This document shows positions 36,801-44,663 of a stretch of DNA of 64,000 bases, piece after piece (within the stretch, counting starts at the first letter, position 1; each line of letters opens with the position of its first letter). The DNA lies in NCBI GenBank assembly GCA_002336845.1, contig DDEX01000035.1, forward strand, positions 4,038 to 68,037, written 5' to 3'. Source of the DNA: Rhodobacteraceae bacterium UBA1943. Lineage in GTDB: Bacteria; Pseudomonadota; Alphaproteobacteria; Rhodobacterales; Rhodobacteraceae. The notes below the pieces were generated by a model, which made no database searches, was not told the DNA's origin, and worked only from the letters and a program-made list of their open reading frames with translations. The translations under genes were made by a program, and so were the position numbers.

Positions 36801-38337
36801 GCTGACCGGGTTCAGCCAGACGGTGGCAACCCTTGCCGCCGGGGCAGACCAGTCCTTTACCACCAGCTATACGGTGACGCAGGCTGACCTGGATGCGGGC
36901 AGCGTGGTGAACACCGCCCTTGCAACCGGCACCCCGCCGCGCGGCCCACAGGTATCGGATGACGGCAGTGTCACCGTGCCGGTGGCCGCGAACCCGCAGT
37001 TGACGGTGACCAAGAATGCCGGTGAGGTCAGCTTTATCACCGCAGGCGACGTGATCACCTATACGATTACGGTGACCAACAGCGGCAATGTCACCCTGAC
37101 CAATGTATCGGTGACTGACCCGCTGACCGGCCTGAACCAGAGCCTTGGCACCATGGTGCCCGGTGATACGCAGACAGTGACAACCACCTACACGATCACC
37201 GCGACAGATGTGGAAACCGGGCATGTCGATAACACGGCCACTGCAACCGGCACGCCGCCTGCCGGTGCGGCCTCTGTCTCGGCAGATGGAACCGAAACGG
37301 TCCCGAACGACCTGACGCCACGCGAAGCCATCGGGATCGAGAAGGTGGCGGGTATCGGCCATGTCATGGTTGGCCAGGTCGTGCCCTATACGATCACCGT
37401 GACCAACCGGTCGCAATTCACCACCGTAACGGTCGATGTGGTCGATACGATGCCGCCCGGCTTTGTCTATCAGGCCGGTTCAGGACGGGTGGGCGCAACG
37501 GCGCAAGAGCCTGAGGTGAATGGCAGCCGCTATCGGTTTACCGATGTGGCGGTTCCGCCGCAGGGTAGCGTGGCCATCTCGATCTCGGCACTGGTAACGG
37601 GCTCGGCCCAGCCGGGCGAGAATACCAACACCGCCCGTGCTTTTGATCCGAACACCGGCGAGCCGCTGTCAACGACTGCTTCGGCGACGGTGATGGTTGA
37701 TGCCGATCCGGTCTTTGACTGCGGTACGGTCATCGGCCGGGTGTTCGACGATGCCAACCAGGACGGCTATATGAACGGCCCGTCCTCGGCAGAGGCGAAG
37801 GACGGCGAGGTGGGCCTGCCTGCGGTGCGTCTGGTCACGGTGAACGGCACGATCATCACGACCGATCGCTTCGGGCGCTATCACATTCCTTGCGCCGAAC
37901 TGCCGCGCGACATCGGAACCAACTTCATCCTCAAGCTGGATGAGCGCACTTTGCCCACGGGCTATCGGCTGACGACCGAAAACCCGCGCGTGGTGCGCCT
38001 GACGGCAGGCAAGATGACGCGGATGAACTTTGGCGCGACATTGGCGCCTGTGGTTCGTATCGACCTGTCGGACCGGGCCTTCCTGACCGGCAAGCAGGCG
38101 AAAGAGCCGCGCCCCGAACTGGCCGAAGGGTTGCGTCAGATGGTGCGGCAGATCGCCAACACGCCTTCGGTCCTGCAACTGAACTACCTGCTGGGGCCAG
38201 ATGGCGAAAAGCTGGCCAAGGCGCGGATGCGTGTGATCGAGGACATGGTGCGAGAGCTGTGGCGCGGCACCGGTGCCTACAAGTTGAACGTCGAACAGGT
38301 GATCGAGCGGGGCAATGACCACGCCGGAGGTGAGTGA
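30817..38337 (+). CDS. Giant secreted DUF11-type tandem-repeat protein
   Basis: 2506 residues from the longest start (TTG 30817); ATG 30856 and ATG 31009 are alternatives, none with a clear ribosome binding site. Residues about 65-86 (MALSVVVLWLAVVLGAAPLSAQ) are a signal peptide. An N-terminal domain (about 90-310) precedes a degenerate repeat, about sixteen tandem beta-sandwich repeats of about 107 residues (32160-37320), and a divergent final DUF11 unit (IGIEKVAGIGH). Then come an SdrD B-like region (GRVFDDANQDGYMNG; TTDRFGRYHIP) and a C-terminus resembling an OmpA-like domain (LAKARMRVIEDMV). There is no LPXTG, GPI or autotransporter barrel. It is coupled to a beta-barrel gene by a TGATG overlap. 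Probably a cell-surface or fimbria-like structural protein; function unproven. Confidence 0.85.
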   Translation: MPKPAVATNAREAMVCRVDAGGKLLPQSDNRPAQSVRSSSADDDGRGWACSRFRSGVRAVSALRMALSVVVLWLAVVLGAAPLSAQTVNTYTTQTSFDNALPNITLIGTLENFSGVGTNYRMSTNAASPDVWNGFTLYAKPPSGNGSSFGPSGYCPRLNATPWPQTPTWCIGYNSQAPNRPGITASVSSAGGANGSILFRFSQPVYAFYFTFVDWNDLSQRSAFRFTLSNGVVRTVTGPTNPSNNPPEFFAAMLDKTSREEGIYITQVEWYGLDTTGELVGIWNVGTYRTVSDMQIKKTYGAAVLRPDGSYDLPIKLTMTNNGNLNIRNMQISDAVGAASNFGSAFTSIVSGPTITLHDDGLPTFSVAPTLNPAFNGTAANSNLFNGTTGLLGTEDSVDVDFTVRLTAEAATLSPTFGNTVTASAQDAYYPVTPALTRTDRSTPTLTAAAPALTVTKTANTEGLSSPPVPGNVITYTYQLRNSGNLNLTNLSVTDVHSGTGALSAISPATVAGPLAPGATTTFTASYVLTQADIDTGSALTNTATGQATDAYGHAVTGQGNAAVPLTRNPAIVIDKSTTVTLITAVGQVIPYTIVVTNSGNVTLQNVVVSDPLTGLNQTIASFAPGATQVYHTTHTVTQADFDSGNVHNIASVMAQAAGGGTVTASDSAAVPPDAQPSATLVKSAPTGTPTLGQTLTYNITLTNTGNVTMTGATITDTKITPSSLACPGIAPGATCVLTGTYVVTQADVDAGEVVNTATATAPLLPAPLHSTVVTPITRTPALTVNKAAGVASFSTVGAVIPYTINVTNTGNVTLTAIAVTDPLTGLNQTVASLAPGASQNVATSYTVTQADLDAGQVANTATATGQAPGGASVSGNGSATVPASQAPALAVTKTASLPSYAAVGAVIPYTITVTNTGNVTLAAIGVTDPLTGLSQAVASLAPGASQTLTTSYTVTQADLDAGQVANTATATGLTPGGAPVSGSATANVPAAPAPGLSLDKVATVPSYSTVGSAIPFTITVTNTGNVTLTSVVVTDPLTGLNQTVASLAPGASQTLTTSHTVTQADLDAGQVVNTASASGTPPTGGPVTANGSVTVPAAPAPALSLSKVSSVPSYAAVGDVISYTITVTNTGNVTLTAISVADPLTGLNQTVASLSPGASQTLTTSYTVTQADLDAGQVANTATTSGTPPTGGPVTASGSETVPAVLSPALTVQKTTTTTIMTAAGQVIPYTITVTNTGNVTLGNVVVTDPLTGMSQTIVSLAPAASQVFNTSYTVQQADIDLGYLVNTATATGNVPGGGTVTGSDGAAVPPVINPGLSVVKSNPTGTVALGQTLTYTVTATNTGNITLHSVTVSDAMLTPASTSCAVLAPTASCVLTGSYVVTQADVDAGQIINTGSATSNETPTPTSDTVTTPVPQVLDMAVTKTADVTSFDAVGDVITYTVTVSNPGTVTLTNVQVTDPLTGLNQTVASLAPGASQALTTSYTVTQADLDAGSVGNTASATGTPAGGGGPLTESASASVPADVTPGLTLTKVANVSTVNHAGDAVTYTITVTNTGNVTLSDVSLTDPLTSLTSDIGTLTPGQSNVVTITYYVSQAQIDAGGVTNTASATGTPPSGPAITATGTATVTASENPELTVTKSQPSGTVALGQTLTYTVTARNSGNTTLSNVVVSDAILTPGSITCATLLPNAICTLTGTYVVTQADVDNGQIVNTGSAVSTQTPTPTTSTVTTPVPQNPGLSITKVATSPNFSAVGQTISYTITVANTGTVTLNAIAVNDPLTGLSQTVATLAPGASQALTTSHIVTQADLDAGFITNVASATGTPPSGQPITETATSTVPALVTPGVTVTKVAGVATVSANGDVIPYTITVTNTGNVTLINLVVSDPLTGLSQTIATLAPGASQPVITSYTVKQADLDAGLVANVASVSGTTSGGTPVRGSDNATVTATPAPALTVTKVADVASIGAVGDVVSYTITVTNSGNVTLSNVAVSDPLTGFSQTVATLAAGADQSFTTSYTVTQADLDAGSVVNTALATGTPPRGPQVSDDGSVTVPVAANPQLTVTKNAGEVSFITAGDVITYTITVTNSGNVTLTNVSVTDPLTGLNQSLGTMVPGDTQTVTTTYTITATDVETGHVDNTATATGTPPAGAASVSADGTETVPNDLTPREAIGIEKVAGIGHVMVGQVVPYTITVTNRSQFTTVTVDVVDTMPPGFVYQAGSGRVGATAQEPEVNGSRYRFTDVAVPPQGSVAISISALVTGSAQPGENTNTARAFDPNTGEPLSTTASATVMVDADPVFDCGTVIGRVFDDANQDGYMNGPSSAEAKDGEVGLPAVRLVTVNGTIITTDRFGRYHIPCAELPRDIGTNFILKLDERTLPTGYRLTTENPRVVRLTAGKMTRMNFGATLAPVVRIDLSDRAFLTGKQAKEPRPELAEGLRQMVRQIANTPSVLQLNYLLGPDGEKLAKARMRVIEDMVRELWRGTGAYKLNVEQVIERGNDHAGGE
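32160..37320 (+). repeat. About sixteen tandem ~320-bp coding repeats (DUF11/DUF7507-like)
   Basis: Each unit encodes V-K-x...AVGxVIxYTITVTNTGNVTL...VTDPLTGL...LAPGASQ...TVTQADLDAG...NTATATG. Thirteen units follow this form. Three (starting near 32854, 34765 and 35710) are a second subtype: LGQTLTYTVT, then a pair of cysteines 11-12 residues apart, LTGxYVVTQADVD, and a TPTPT-rich linker after two of them. Units between 33160 and 34440 share long near-identical nucleotide stretches, for example around 33650-33720 and 34290-34360, which suggests recent duplication or gene conversion. Confidence 0.85.
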
Positions 38338-41300
38338 TGGGGCGGGCAATCATCGACATGAAGAACGCCACATATTCGCGCGCCCGCCTGGCGGGCCTGT
38401 TGGGAACTGCGGCCCTGCTGGCCGGTCTGCCGGTGATGGCGGTGGCCCAGGCTGCTGGCGGCACCGAAGGTTGCGCCCTGATCGACGGCAAGATCCCGCC
38501 CGGTTGCGCGCGGCCAGAGGCCGGAACCGTGGTGCGGATGCCTGCTGGCGCCAACACCACCGACACCAAGCCGACCGGCGCGCTTGGCCCATATGGCTTT
38601 GCCATCACGATTGATGCCGCTCCGCCCGAGGCCACGGACCGCGCCCGTCTGGCTGGCGCAGATCAGGCACAGGACGATGGTCGCCGGGTGGACCGCATAC
38701 TGGCCGAAGCCGGCGTGCAGGTTACTTATGATGGGCTGGGCGTGCGCCCCAGGCTGGCGATTTCCACCGGCGATATGAAGTCCTCTTACACGGCGGGCAG
38801 CGCGGTAGCGTTTCGCGCCTCGACCAACTATCCGGCCTGGATCGCGAAATCCGAAATCCGCCTGATCGAACGGGATGACCCGACGAAGGTTGTGGCGGTC
38901 ATTCCGGTGGCCGCAAACGGCACGGCAGACTGGACGATGCCCGCCGAAAGCGTGCTAAAAGACGGCAATCTGTTTTACAGCCTGCGCGTCTATGACAATG
39001 CGGGCCGTTACGACGAAACCGTCCGCCTGCCCATAAGCCGCAGCGCGGAAAAGTTTCCGCAGGAACCGCTGGATGGCCCCGTGATCGCTCCCGGCGAGGG
39101 TGAGGACATGACAGCCCGCCGCTCAATTCCGGTGCGCGGTGGTGCCGTGACCGTGACGGGCAATACCGGCGGGCGCGGTTCGGTGCAGGTGATGGGTGAG
39201 GACACGGTGGCCGACCCGACGGGCACTTTCGTCATCCAGCGTATCCTGCCGCCCGGCGCGCATGACATCCGGGTTGGGCTGGGCCGTGACAGCATCACCC
39301 GCCATGTCGAAATTCCGCGCCGTGAATGGTTCTACGTCGGCATCGCCGATCTGACCTGGGGCAAGGAAAAGGGCGAGGGCAGCTATACCCTGGGGCGTCT
39401 TGCCGGCTATGCCAAGGGCAATACGGCGGGCGGTTATACCATCACAGCCTCGGTCGATACCGGCGAAGGCGAGATTGAGGACATCCTGCGCGATCTGGAT
39501 GCCAAGAACACCCGCCGGGTGCTGGACCGCATCAAGTCCGAAGATGTCTATCCAACCTTTGGCGACGATTCGACCAGCCTTGAGGATGCCCCCACCTCTG
39601 GCAAGCTGTACCTCAAGGTGCAAAAGGACAAGACCGCCCTGACTTGGGGTGATTTCAAGGCGGCGGACGGCACTTCGCCCCTGATCCGCAGCGACCGTAC
39701 GCTTTATGGCCTTCTGCTGACGCATGAATCCATGGCCCAGACCACCCATGGCGATGCCAAGCTGAAATACTCGGCCTATGGCGCCTCCCCCGACCGGTTG
39801 GTGCAACGCGACGTAATGCGCGGAACCGGCGGGTCTGCCTATTTCCTCAAGCGGCAGGACATTCTGTACGGGACCGAGACGATCTATGTTCAGTGGCGCG
39901 ATCCGGTCAGCGGCAATGTCGTGCGCAGCCAGCGCCTGACGGCGGGCGATGACTATGAGATCGACTATTATCAGGGCGTGATCATCCTCAAGTCGCCCCT
40001 GTCCGCAGCGGGTGGCGGCGGGCTGATGGGCGACCGTCCTTTGGGCGACTATGACGTCGATCTGGTCGCGCAATACGAATATGTGCCCACCACGGGCAAT
40101 GTGGATGGCTATGCCGCCGGGGGCCGCGTCGAAGGCTGGGTGACCGACAGTCTGCGCCTTGGCGCAAGTGCTGCCAAGGATACGACAGGCGTGGCCGACA
40201 CGACCTCGGTTGGTGCCGATGTGCTTTGGCGCAAGAGTGATGCGACCTGGCTTTCCTTTGACGTCGCGCAAAGCGAAGGGCCGGGTTATGACACCAGCTT
40301 TTCCCTGAATGGCGGTCTGGATATTGATGACGACCCCTCTGCCGGGGTGAAGGGTCAGCCTGCCAATGCGATCCGTCTGGAAGGGCGGGCCGATCTTGAG
40401 GAACTGACCGGCGGCGCGATGGCGGGTGAGGTTTCAGCCTATTTCGACCGCAAGGAAGCTGGCTTCGTTTCGGCAGATTACGACATTGACACCACCCAGA
40501 CCTCTTGGGGTCTCGCGGGCAAGCTGGATCTGAACAGCCGCACCCAGTTGCGTCTGGCCTATGACAACTTCCGTGACGAAGACGGCAAGAAGCGGCAGGA
40601 CGGCAAGGTTGAGCTGGCCTACGACCTGACCGATCAATGGACGGTCGAAACCGGTATTGCGACCACCGACCGCAAGGGCGACCCCTTTGCCGAGCCGGAT
40701 GAGCTGGGCCAGCGGACGGATGTCGGCGCACGGCTGACCTGGACGCGCGACGACGATCTGAAGGCTTGGGTCTTCGGTCTGGCAACGGTCAGCCGTTCGG
40801 GCGGTCTGGAACAGAACAACCGCCTTGGCTTTGGCATCGCCGGTCGCCTGACCGACCGGCTGTCGGCCGAAGGAGAGGTTTCGGGCGGCAGCCTTGGCCC
40901 CGCCGGGCGCGCTCTGCTGCGGTGGGACAACAATGCGGGAACCAGCTATCGGTTTGGCTACACGCTTGATCCGATGCGCCGCTTTGAAACCGACCGGATC
41001 GGCACGGATGGCGGCAAGTGGGTGATTGGCGCCGAAAGCCGGGTAAATGACCATATCACCTATCGGGCCGAGAACAGCTACGATCTTTTCGGCAACGAAC
41101 GCGCGCTGACCACGGCCTATGGCGTCCGCTATACGCCCAGCGATACATGGGCCTATGACGGCACGTTGGAATTCGGCCAGACCGACGATCCTGAAGGCGG
41201 CGGCACCTATACCCGTCGCGCCATAGGGGCAGGGGTACGCTATTCCAACGGCGACCTGGCCGAAGCGGGGCTGCGCGCCGAGTATCGTAATGACGAATCC

Positions 41301-41954
41301 ACCGACGGCGCGCGCAACCGCGACAACTGGCTGGTGAAGGGATACTGGCGGCAGAAGACCTCGGATGACTGGCGGTTGCTGTTCGATCTGGCCGCGCTGG
41401 TTTCGGAAAGTGATCAATCCTCGCTGCGCGATGGCCGCTATATCGAGGCCAATCTGGGCTGGGCCTATCGCCCGGTTGCCAATGACCGGCTGAACGCGCT
41501 GTTCCGCTATACCTATCTTGAGGATCTGCCGGGGCAGGACCAGGTCAGCATCGACGGCTCGCTGGACGGGCCGCGCCAGCGCAGCCACATCCTGTCGATT
41601 GACGTGGACTACGACCTGAACCGCTATTGGACGCTGGGCGGGAAGTACGGCTATCGGTTCAGCAATGTGACCGACCGCACCACCAATGTGTTCACCAAGA
41701 ATACTGCCGATCTGGCCATTCTGCGCCTTGACTATCATGTGACCCACAACTGGGATCTGACGCTGGATACCCGCCTCTCGCATTTCTACGAGACGGACGT
41801 GACCGAGACTGGCGCGATGGCTGCGGCCTATCGCCATTTCGGCAACAACCTCAAGGTCGGGGTCGGCTATCAGTTCGGCAATGTGTCCGACGATCTGCGT
41901 CTGATCGACGGCCGCAAGGAAGGGGTGTTCCTGAACATCGTCGGCAAGTTCTGA
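38337..41954 (+). CDS. Large outer-membrane beta-barrel protein coupled to the repeat protein
   Basis: 1205 residues. ATG 38337 overlaps the preceding stop (TGATG) and has GGAGG 6 nt upstream; GTG 38334 is in frame but less likely. Signal peptide about residues 8-38 (LAGLLGTAALLAGLPVMAVAQ). Periplasmic beta-rich domains follow (about 95-330: Ig-like segments, then a carboxypeptidase-regulatory-like stretch, PVRGGAVTVTGNTGGRGSVQVMG). From about 340 there are many alternating aromatic/polar strands ending VFLNIVGKF, with a C-terminal Phe as in outer-membrane barrels. No TonB box or canonical plug was recognised. It probably anchors or secretes the repeat protein. Confidence 0.82.
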   Translation: MGRAIIDMKNATYSRARLAGLLGTAALLAGLPVMAVAQAAGGTEGCALIDGKIPPGCARPEAGTVVRMPAGANTTDTKPTGALGPYGFAITIDAAPPEATDRARLAGADQAQDDGRRVDRILAEAGVQVTYDGLGVRPRLAISTGDMKSSYTAGSAVAFRASTNYPAWIAKSEIRLIERDDPTKVVAVIPVAANGTADWTMPAESVLKDGNLFYSLRVYDNAGRYDETVRLPISRSAEKFPQEPLDGPVIAPGEGEDMTARRSIPVRGGAVTVTGNTGGRGSVQVMGEDTVADPTGTFVIQRILPPGAHDIRVGLGRDSITRHVEIPRREWFYVGIADLTWGKEKGEGSYTLGRLAGYAKGNTAGGYTITASVDTGEGEIEDILRDLDAKNTRRVLDRIKSEDVYPTFGDDSTSLEDAPTSGKLYLKVQKDKTALTWGDFKAADGTSPLIRSDRTLYGLLLTHESMAQTTHGDAKLKYSAYGASPDRLVQRDVMRGTGGSAYFLKRQDILYGTETIYVQWRDPVSGNVVRSQRLTAGDDYEIDYYQGVIILKSPLSAAGGGGLMGDRPLGDYDVDLVAQYEYVPTTGNVDGYAAGGRVEGWVTDSLRLGASAAKDTTGVADTTSVGADVLWRKSDATWLSFDVAQSEGPGYDTSFSLNGGLDIDDDPSAGVKGQPANAIRLEGRADLEELTGGAMAGEVSAYFDRKEAGFVSADYDIDTTQTSWGLAGKLDLNSRTQLRLAYDNFRDEDGKKRQDGKVELAYDLTDQWTVETGIATTDRKGDPFAEPDELGQRTDVGARLTWTRDDDLKAWVFGLATVSRSGGLEQNNRLGFGIAGRLTDRLSAEGEVSGGSLGPAGRALLRWDNNAGTSYRFGYTLDPMRRFETDRIGTDGGKWVIGAESRVNDHITYRAENSYDLFGNERALTTAYGVRYTPSDTWAYDGTLEFGQTDDPEGGGTYTRRAIGAGVRYSNGDLAEAGLRAEYRNDESTDGARNRDNWLVKGYWRQKTSDDWRLLFDLAALVSESDQSSLRDGRYIEANLGWAYRPVANDRLNALFRYTYLEDLPGQDQVSIDGSLDGPRQRSHILSIDVDYDLNRYWTLGGKYGYRFSNVTDRTTNVFTKNTADLAILRLDYHVTHNWDLTLDTRLSHFYETDVTETGAMAAAYRHFGNNLKVGVGYQFGNVSDDLRLIDGRKEGVFLNIVGKF

Positions 41955-42665
41955 TCAAGCCGTCAGAGAGAACCGGGCGATGAATATCCTGTAGCCGACA
42001 GGGATAAACCGCACAGGTTTTCCAGAGGCCACTTCAACAGCCCGCGCTGGGCGTTCAGATGCGCACTTCGCGGCGGTGCCACCATTAATGAGATGGTCCG
42101 TCCTGCACCTAAGCATGGCATTAGGGGAATGTGCATCGAACGGAAAGAAAGGATGTGGACCAAACGCAGACCTGAGACAGTGGCTTTCGGCATCGATACC
42201 GGCGAGGGGATTCAATATCTTGCCACTGAACGCCGAGGGGGCCGGTTCCTGCGGGCCAGGCCACGCGCGATACATTGATGAGCCGTTTCGAAGCGGCGCC
42301 GAACGTGGTGATCGGCATGGCAGCCCGCTCCGGGTACAGGGGCAGGCACGGGGGCTGGTTTCGATGGCCATGAAGCCCGGATCATACCCGCGCGCTTCGT
42401 TTGGTTCTGCGTTAACCCCAGCAAGGCCGAAACGTCGATGCCGCAGCAATCGCCAAAGCCATGACGGGCCGAGCATGCACTTGGTCGGGCAGCGAAGCCC
42501 GGAGCAACCCGACATTCAATCCCTGCACCGCAACTGGGGCGGCCACATACCGCATGCGCAGGGAAGTCCCGGCTCGGGTCAATTGCCGAAAGATCGCAAC
42601 GGGATACGTCTTTCCATGCTCTCGCTGGCGTGCAGGTCCGGTTGCCTCATCGGTTGAACGGATAA
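41955..42665. other. Intergenic region without recognised genes
   Basis: About 710 bp. Overlapping open frames exist on both strands (for example 41955-42515 minus and 42076-42657 plus), but none has a recognisable domain, normal composition or a good ribosome binding site. A small stem TATCCTGT/ACAGGGATA at 41985-42006 may end transcription of the barrel gene. The stretch could be decayed mobile DNA, but I could not identify a family. Confidence 0.5.
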
Positions 42666-42666
42666 G

Positions 42667-42700
42667 AAAGCCGCCCCGGCCAGTGCATCGGGGCGGCTTT
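42667..42700 (-). terminator. Terminator of the sugar ABC operon
   Basis: AAAGCCGCCCCG and CGGGGCGGCTTT form a perfect 12-bp stem with a 10-nt loop, 15 bp past the binding-protein stop; read on the minus strand it continues into TTTCTTATC. Strong intrinsic terminator form. Confidence 0.85.
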
Positions 42701-42715
42701 GCAGGGCTGATCCGA

Positions 42716-43675
42716 TCAGAAAGGGCTGTCGGGGAAGTAGAAACGCTCTGCGTTTTCGGGCGTGATAAGGGTCGAGCCGATGATGAAGCGGCCGTAAACC
42801 GGCGTATCCGACACGAAGCGCAGCGCCGTCATCTCGATCGCGGCAGAGATCAGGGCAGGCGGATAGGTGACATCGACCGGCAGTTGCGGATCCTTGTCCA
42901 TGATCCGCTTGACGATTTCCTTCATCCCGGCGCCGCCGATGATCCACATTTCTTTCTCGCGTCCGGCCTGGGCGATGGCTTCCATCACGCCGATGGCCAT
43001 ATCGTCATCCGCCGCCCAGACCGCGTCGATCTTGGGGTATTTCGACAGATAGTCCTGCATCACGGTAAAGGCTTCGTCGCGGTTCCAGTTGCCGTGCTGC
43101 TTGTCCAGAATCTCGATGCCCGAACCATCGATGGCTTTCTCGAACGCCTCGACCCGCTCATTGTCCAGCGTGGTGGCGATGCCGCGCAGGATCACGATCT
43201 TGGCGCCCGCAGGCAGGTGAGCCTTGAAGTATTCTCCCGCAACCCGGCCAAAGGCGGTGTTGTCGCCCGCGACATACAGGTCTTCGATGCCTTCAACCGA
43301 GAGGCCGCGGTCCACCACCGTCACCCATTTTCCGGCATCCTTCACCGCTTTGACCGGCCCGGTCAGCGGTTCGGATTCGAAGGGCAACACCACAAGGCCG
43401 TCGATGTTGCGGGTGGCCAGCATGTCTTCAAGGTCATCGACCTGCTTGCCCGGCTCGCCCGCCGTGGCCAGCACGAATTTCAGGTTGGGATAGGCCTTTT
43501 CCAGCCGGGCGATGCTTTGCTGGGCGTGCCAGTTCAGCCCGCCCATGAAGCCATGGGTGGCCGACGGAATCGACACGCCGATGGTATAGGTTTTTTCTTC
43601 CGCCTGAACCGAACCTGCGGTTGCGGCCCCAACGGCCAGAACGGCGGCGCTGCCAAGGAATTGTCTGCGCTTCAT
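42716..43675 (-). CDS. Sugar ABC transporter substrate-binding protein, Tat-exported
   Basis: 319-residue periplasmic sugar-binding protein (Peripla_BP_4). The signal peptide MKRRQFLGSAAVLAVGAATAG has a Tat-like RRQFLG motif. The mature part begins YTIGVSIPSATHGFMGG; DGLVVLPFESEPL, TVVDRGL and AVWAADDDMAIGVMEAI are ligand-domain marks. ATG 43675 follows GGGAGGAAAG. It is the last gene of a five-gene minus-strand operon, directly before the strong terminator. Ligand unknown. Confidence 0.92.
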   Translation of the reverse strand: MKRRQFLGSAAVLAVGAATAGSVQAEEKTYTIGVSIPSATHGFMGGLNWHAQQSIARLEKAYPNLKFVLATAGEPGKQVDDLEDMLATRNIDGLVVLPFESEPLTGPVKAVKDAGKWVTVVDRGLSVEGIEDLYVAGDNTAFGRVAGEYFKAHLPAGAKIVILRGIATTLDNERVEAFEKAIDGSGIEILDKQHGNWNRDEAFTVMQDYLSKYPKIDAVWAADDDMAIGVMEAIAQAGREKEMWIIGGAGMKEIVKRIMDKDPQLPVDVTYPPALISAAIEMTALRFVSDTPVYGRFIIGSTLITPENAERFYFPDSPF

Positions 43676-43691
43676 GGTCTTTCCTCCCATT

Positions 43692-44663
43692 TTACCGCCC
43701 TTCGGCGGATGATTTCCCGCGTTGCAACACAACGGCGAGCACGATGATGACCCCCTGGATCGCCCCGTTCAGATAGGGCGACACGAGGTCGGCAAGGTTC
43801 AGGATGTTGTCGATCAGGCTCAGGATCAGCACCCCCACCACGGTGCCCCAGACCCGGCCATAACCGCCTTTCAGCGCAGTGCCCCCGATGATCACGGCGG
43901 CAATCGCCTCCAGTTCCCACAAAAGCCCGGTCGAGCCGGAGGCAGAACCAAGGCGCGGGACGTAAAGGATGGTGGCAAGGCCGACCAGCAGGCCAAGTGC
44001 GATATAGGTCCACAACTGCACCGTCTCGACCTTGACCGCCGAATAGCGCGCCACCTTGTCGTTCGACCCGATCGCCTCGCAATAACGGCCAAAGCGGGTG
44101 TGACGCATCATCACCTCTCCCAGAACGGCGATGATGGCAAAGACGATGATCGGCCAGGCGACGCCGAACAGCCCGCCATAATAGACCGGGCGATAGAATT
44201 CGCGGGTGCCGAAATCGAGGCTGAGGGTTCCGCCATTGGCAATCCAGGTCACCAGGCTGCGGAAAATGCCCATCGTGCCAAGGGTGACGATAAAGGGTTC
44301 AATCCGTGCGCGGGTAATCAGCAGCCCGTTGCCCAGCCCGGCCAGCAGGCCCACCGCCAGCGCCACGCCCATGCCCGCCAGAACCAGTGGTATCCCCACA
44401 CCCAGCCGGGGCAGCATCGCGTTCATCGCCAGAATCATCATGCCCGCGATGAACGCGGCCATCGAGCCTACCGACAGATCCAGCCCGCCCGAGGTGATGA
44501 CAAAGGTCATCCCCACCGCGATCATGCCGATAAAAGCCGAACGGGCGAGAACATTGGTGATGTTGCCAGCGGAATAGAAGTTTTCGTTCAGCCAGGCCCC
44601 AAGGATCACCAACAGGATCAGCGCGGCCAAAGGGCCAAGGGTGGACAGCGACAGGTTACGCAT
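43692..44663 (-). CDS. Sugar ABC transporter permease (RbsC type)
   Basis: 323-residue permease. SGGLDLSVGSMAAFIAGMMI, TRFGRYCEAIGSNDKVARYSAVKV and GGTALKGGYGRVWGTVVGV are RbsC-family segments among about nine membrane spans. ATG 44663 overlaps the end of the ATPase gene by 8 bp, which supports this start over the longer upstream frame. It lies 16 bp before the binding-protein gene. Confidence 0.92.
   Translation of the reverse strand: MRNLSLSTLGPLAALILLVILGAWLNENFYSAGNITNVLARSAFIGMIAVGMTFVITSGGLDLSVGSMAAFIAGMMILAMNAMLPRLGVGIPLVLAGMGVALAVGLLAGLGNGLLITRARIEPFIVTLGTMGIFRSLVTWIANGGTLSLDFGTREFYRPVYYGGLFGVAWPIIVFAIIAVLGEVMMRHTRFGRYCEAIGSNDKVARYSAVKVETVQLWTYIALGLLVGLATILYVPRLGSASGSTGLLWELEAIAAVIIGGTALKGGYGRVWGTVVGVLILSLIDNILNLADLVSPYLNGAIQGVIIVLAVVLQRGKSSAEGR

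Noticed and set aside
34147..37416. Very long open frame (about 1089 codons) on the minus strand, and a similar one at 32209-33996
   Set aside because: They lie antisense to the DUF11 repeats. The repeats' codon bias keeps the opposite strand free of stops, and the translations are Gly/His/Arg-rich without any domain.
39123..41837. Long minus-strand open frames (39123-40271, 40434-41837)
   Set aside because: Antisense to the beta-barrel gene; composition is unlike real proteins and there are no ribosome binding sites.
41955..42515. 186-codon minus-strand open frame as a gene
   Set aside because: Overlapped by an equally long plus-strand frame, no domain, unusual Pro/Cys/Arg composition and no ribosome binding site.
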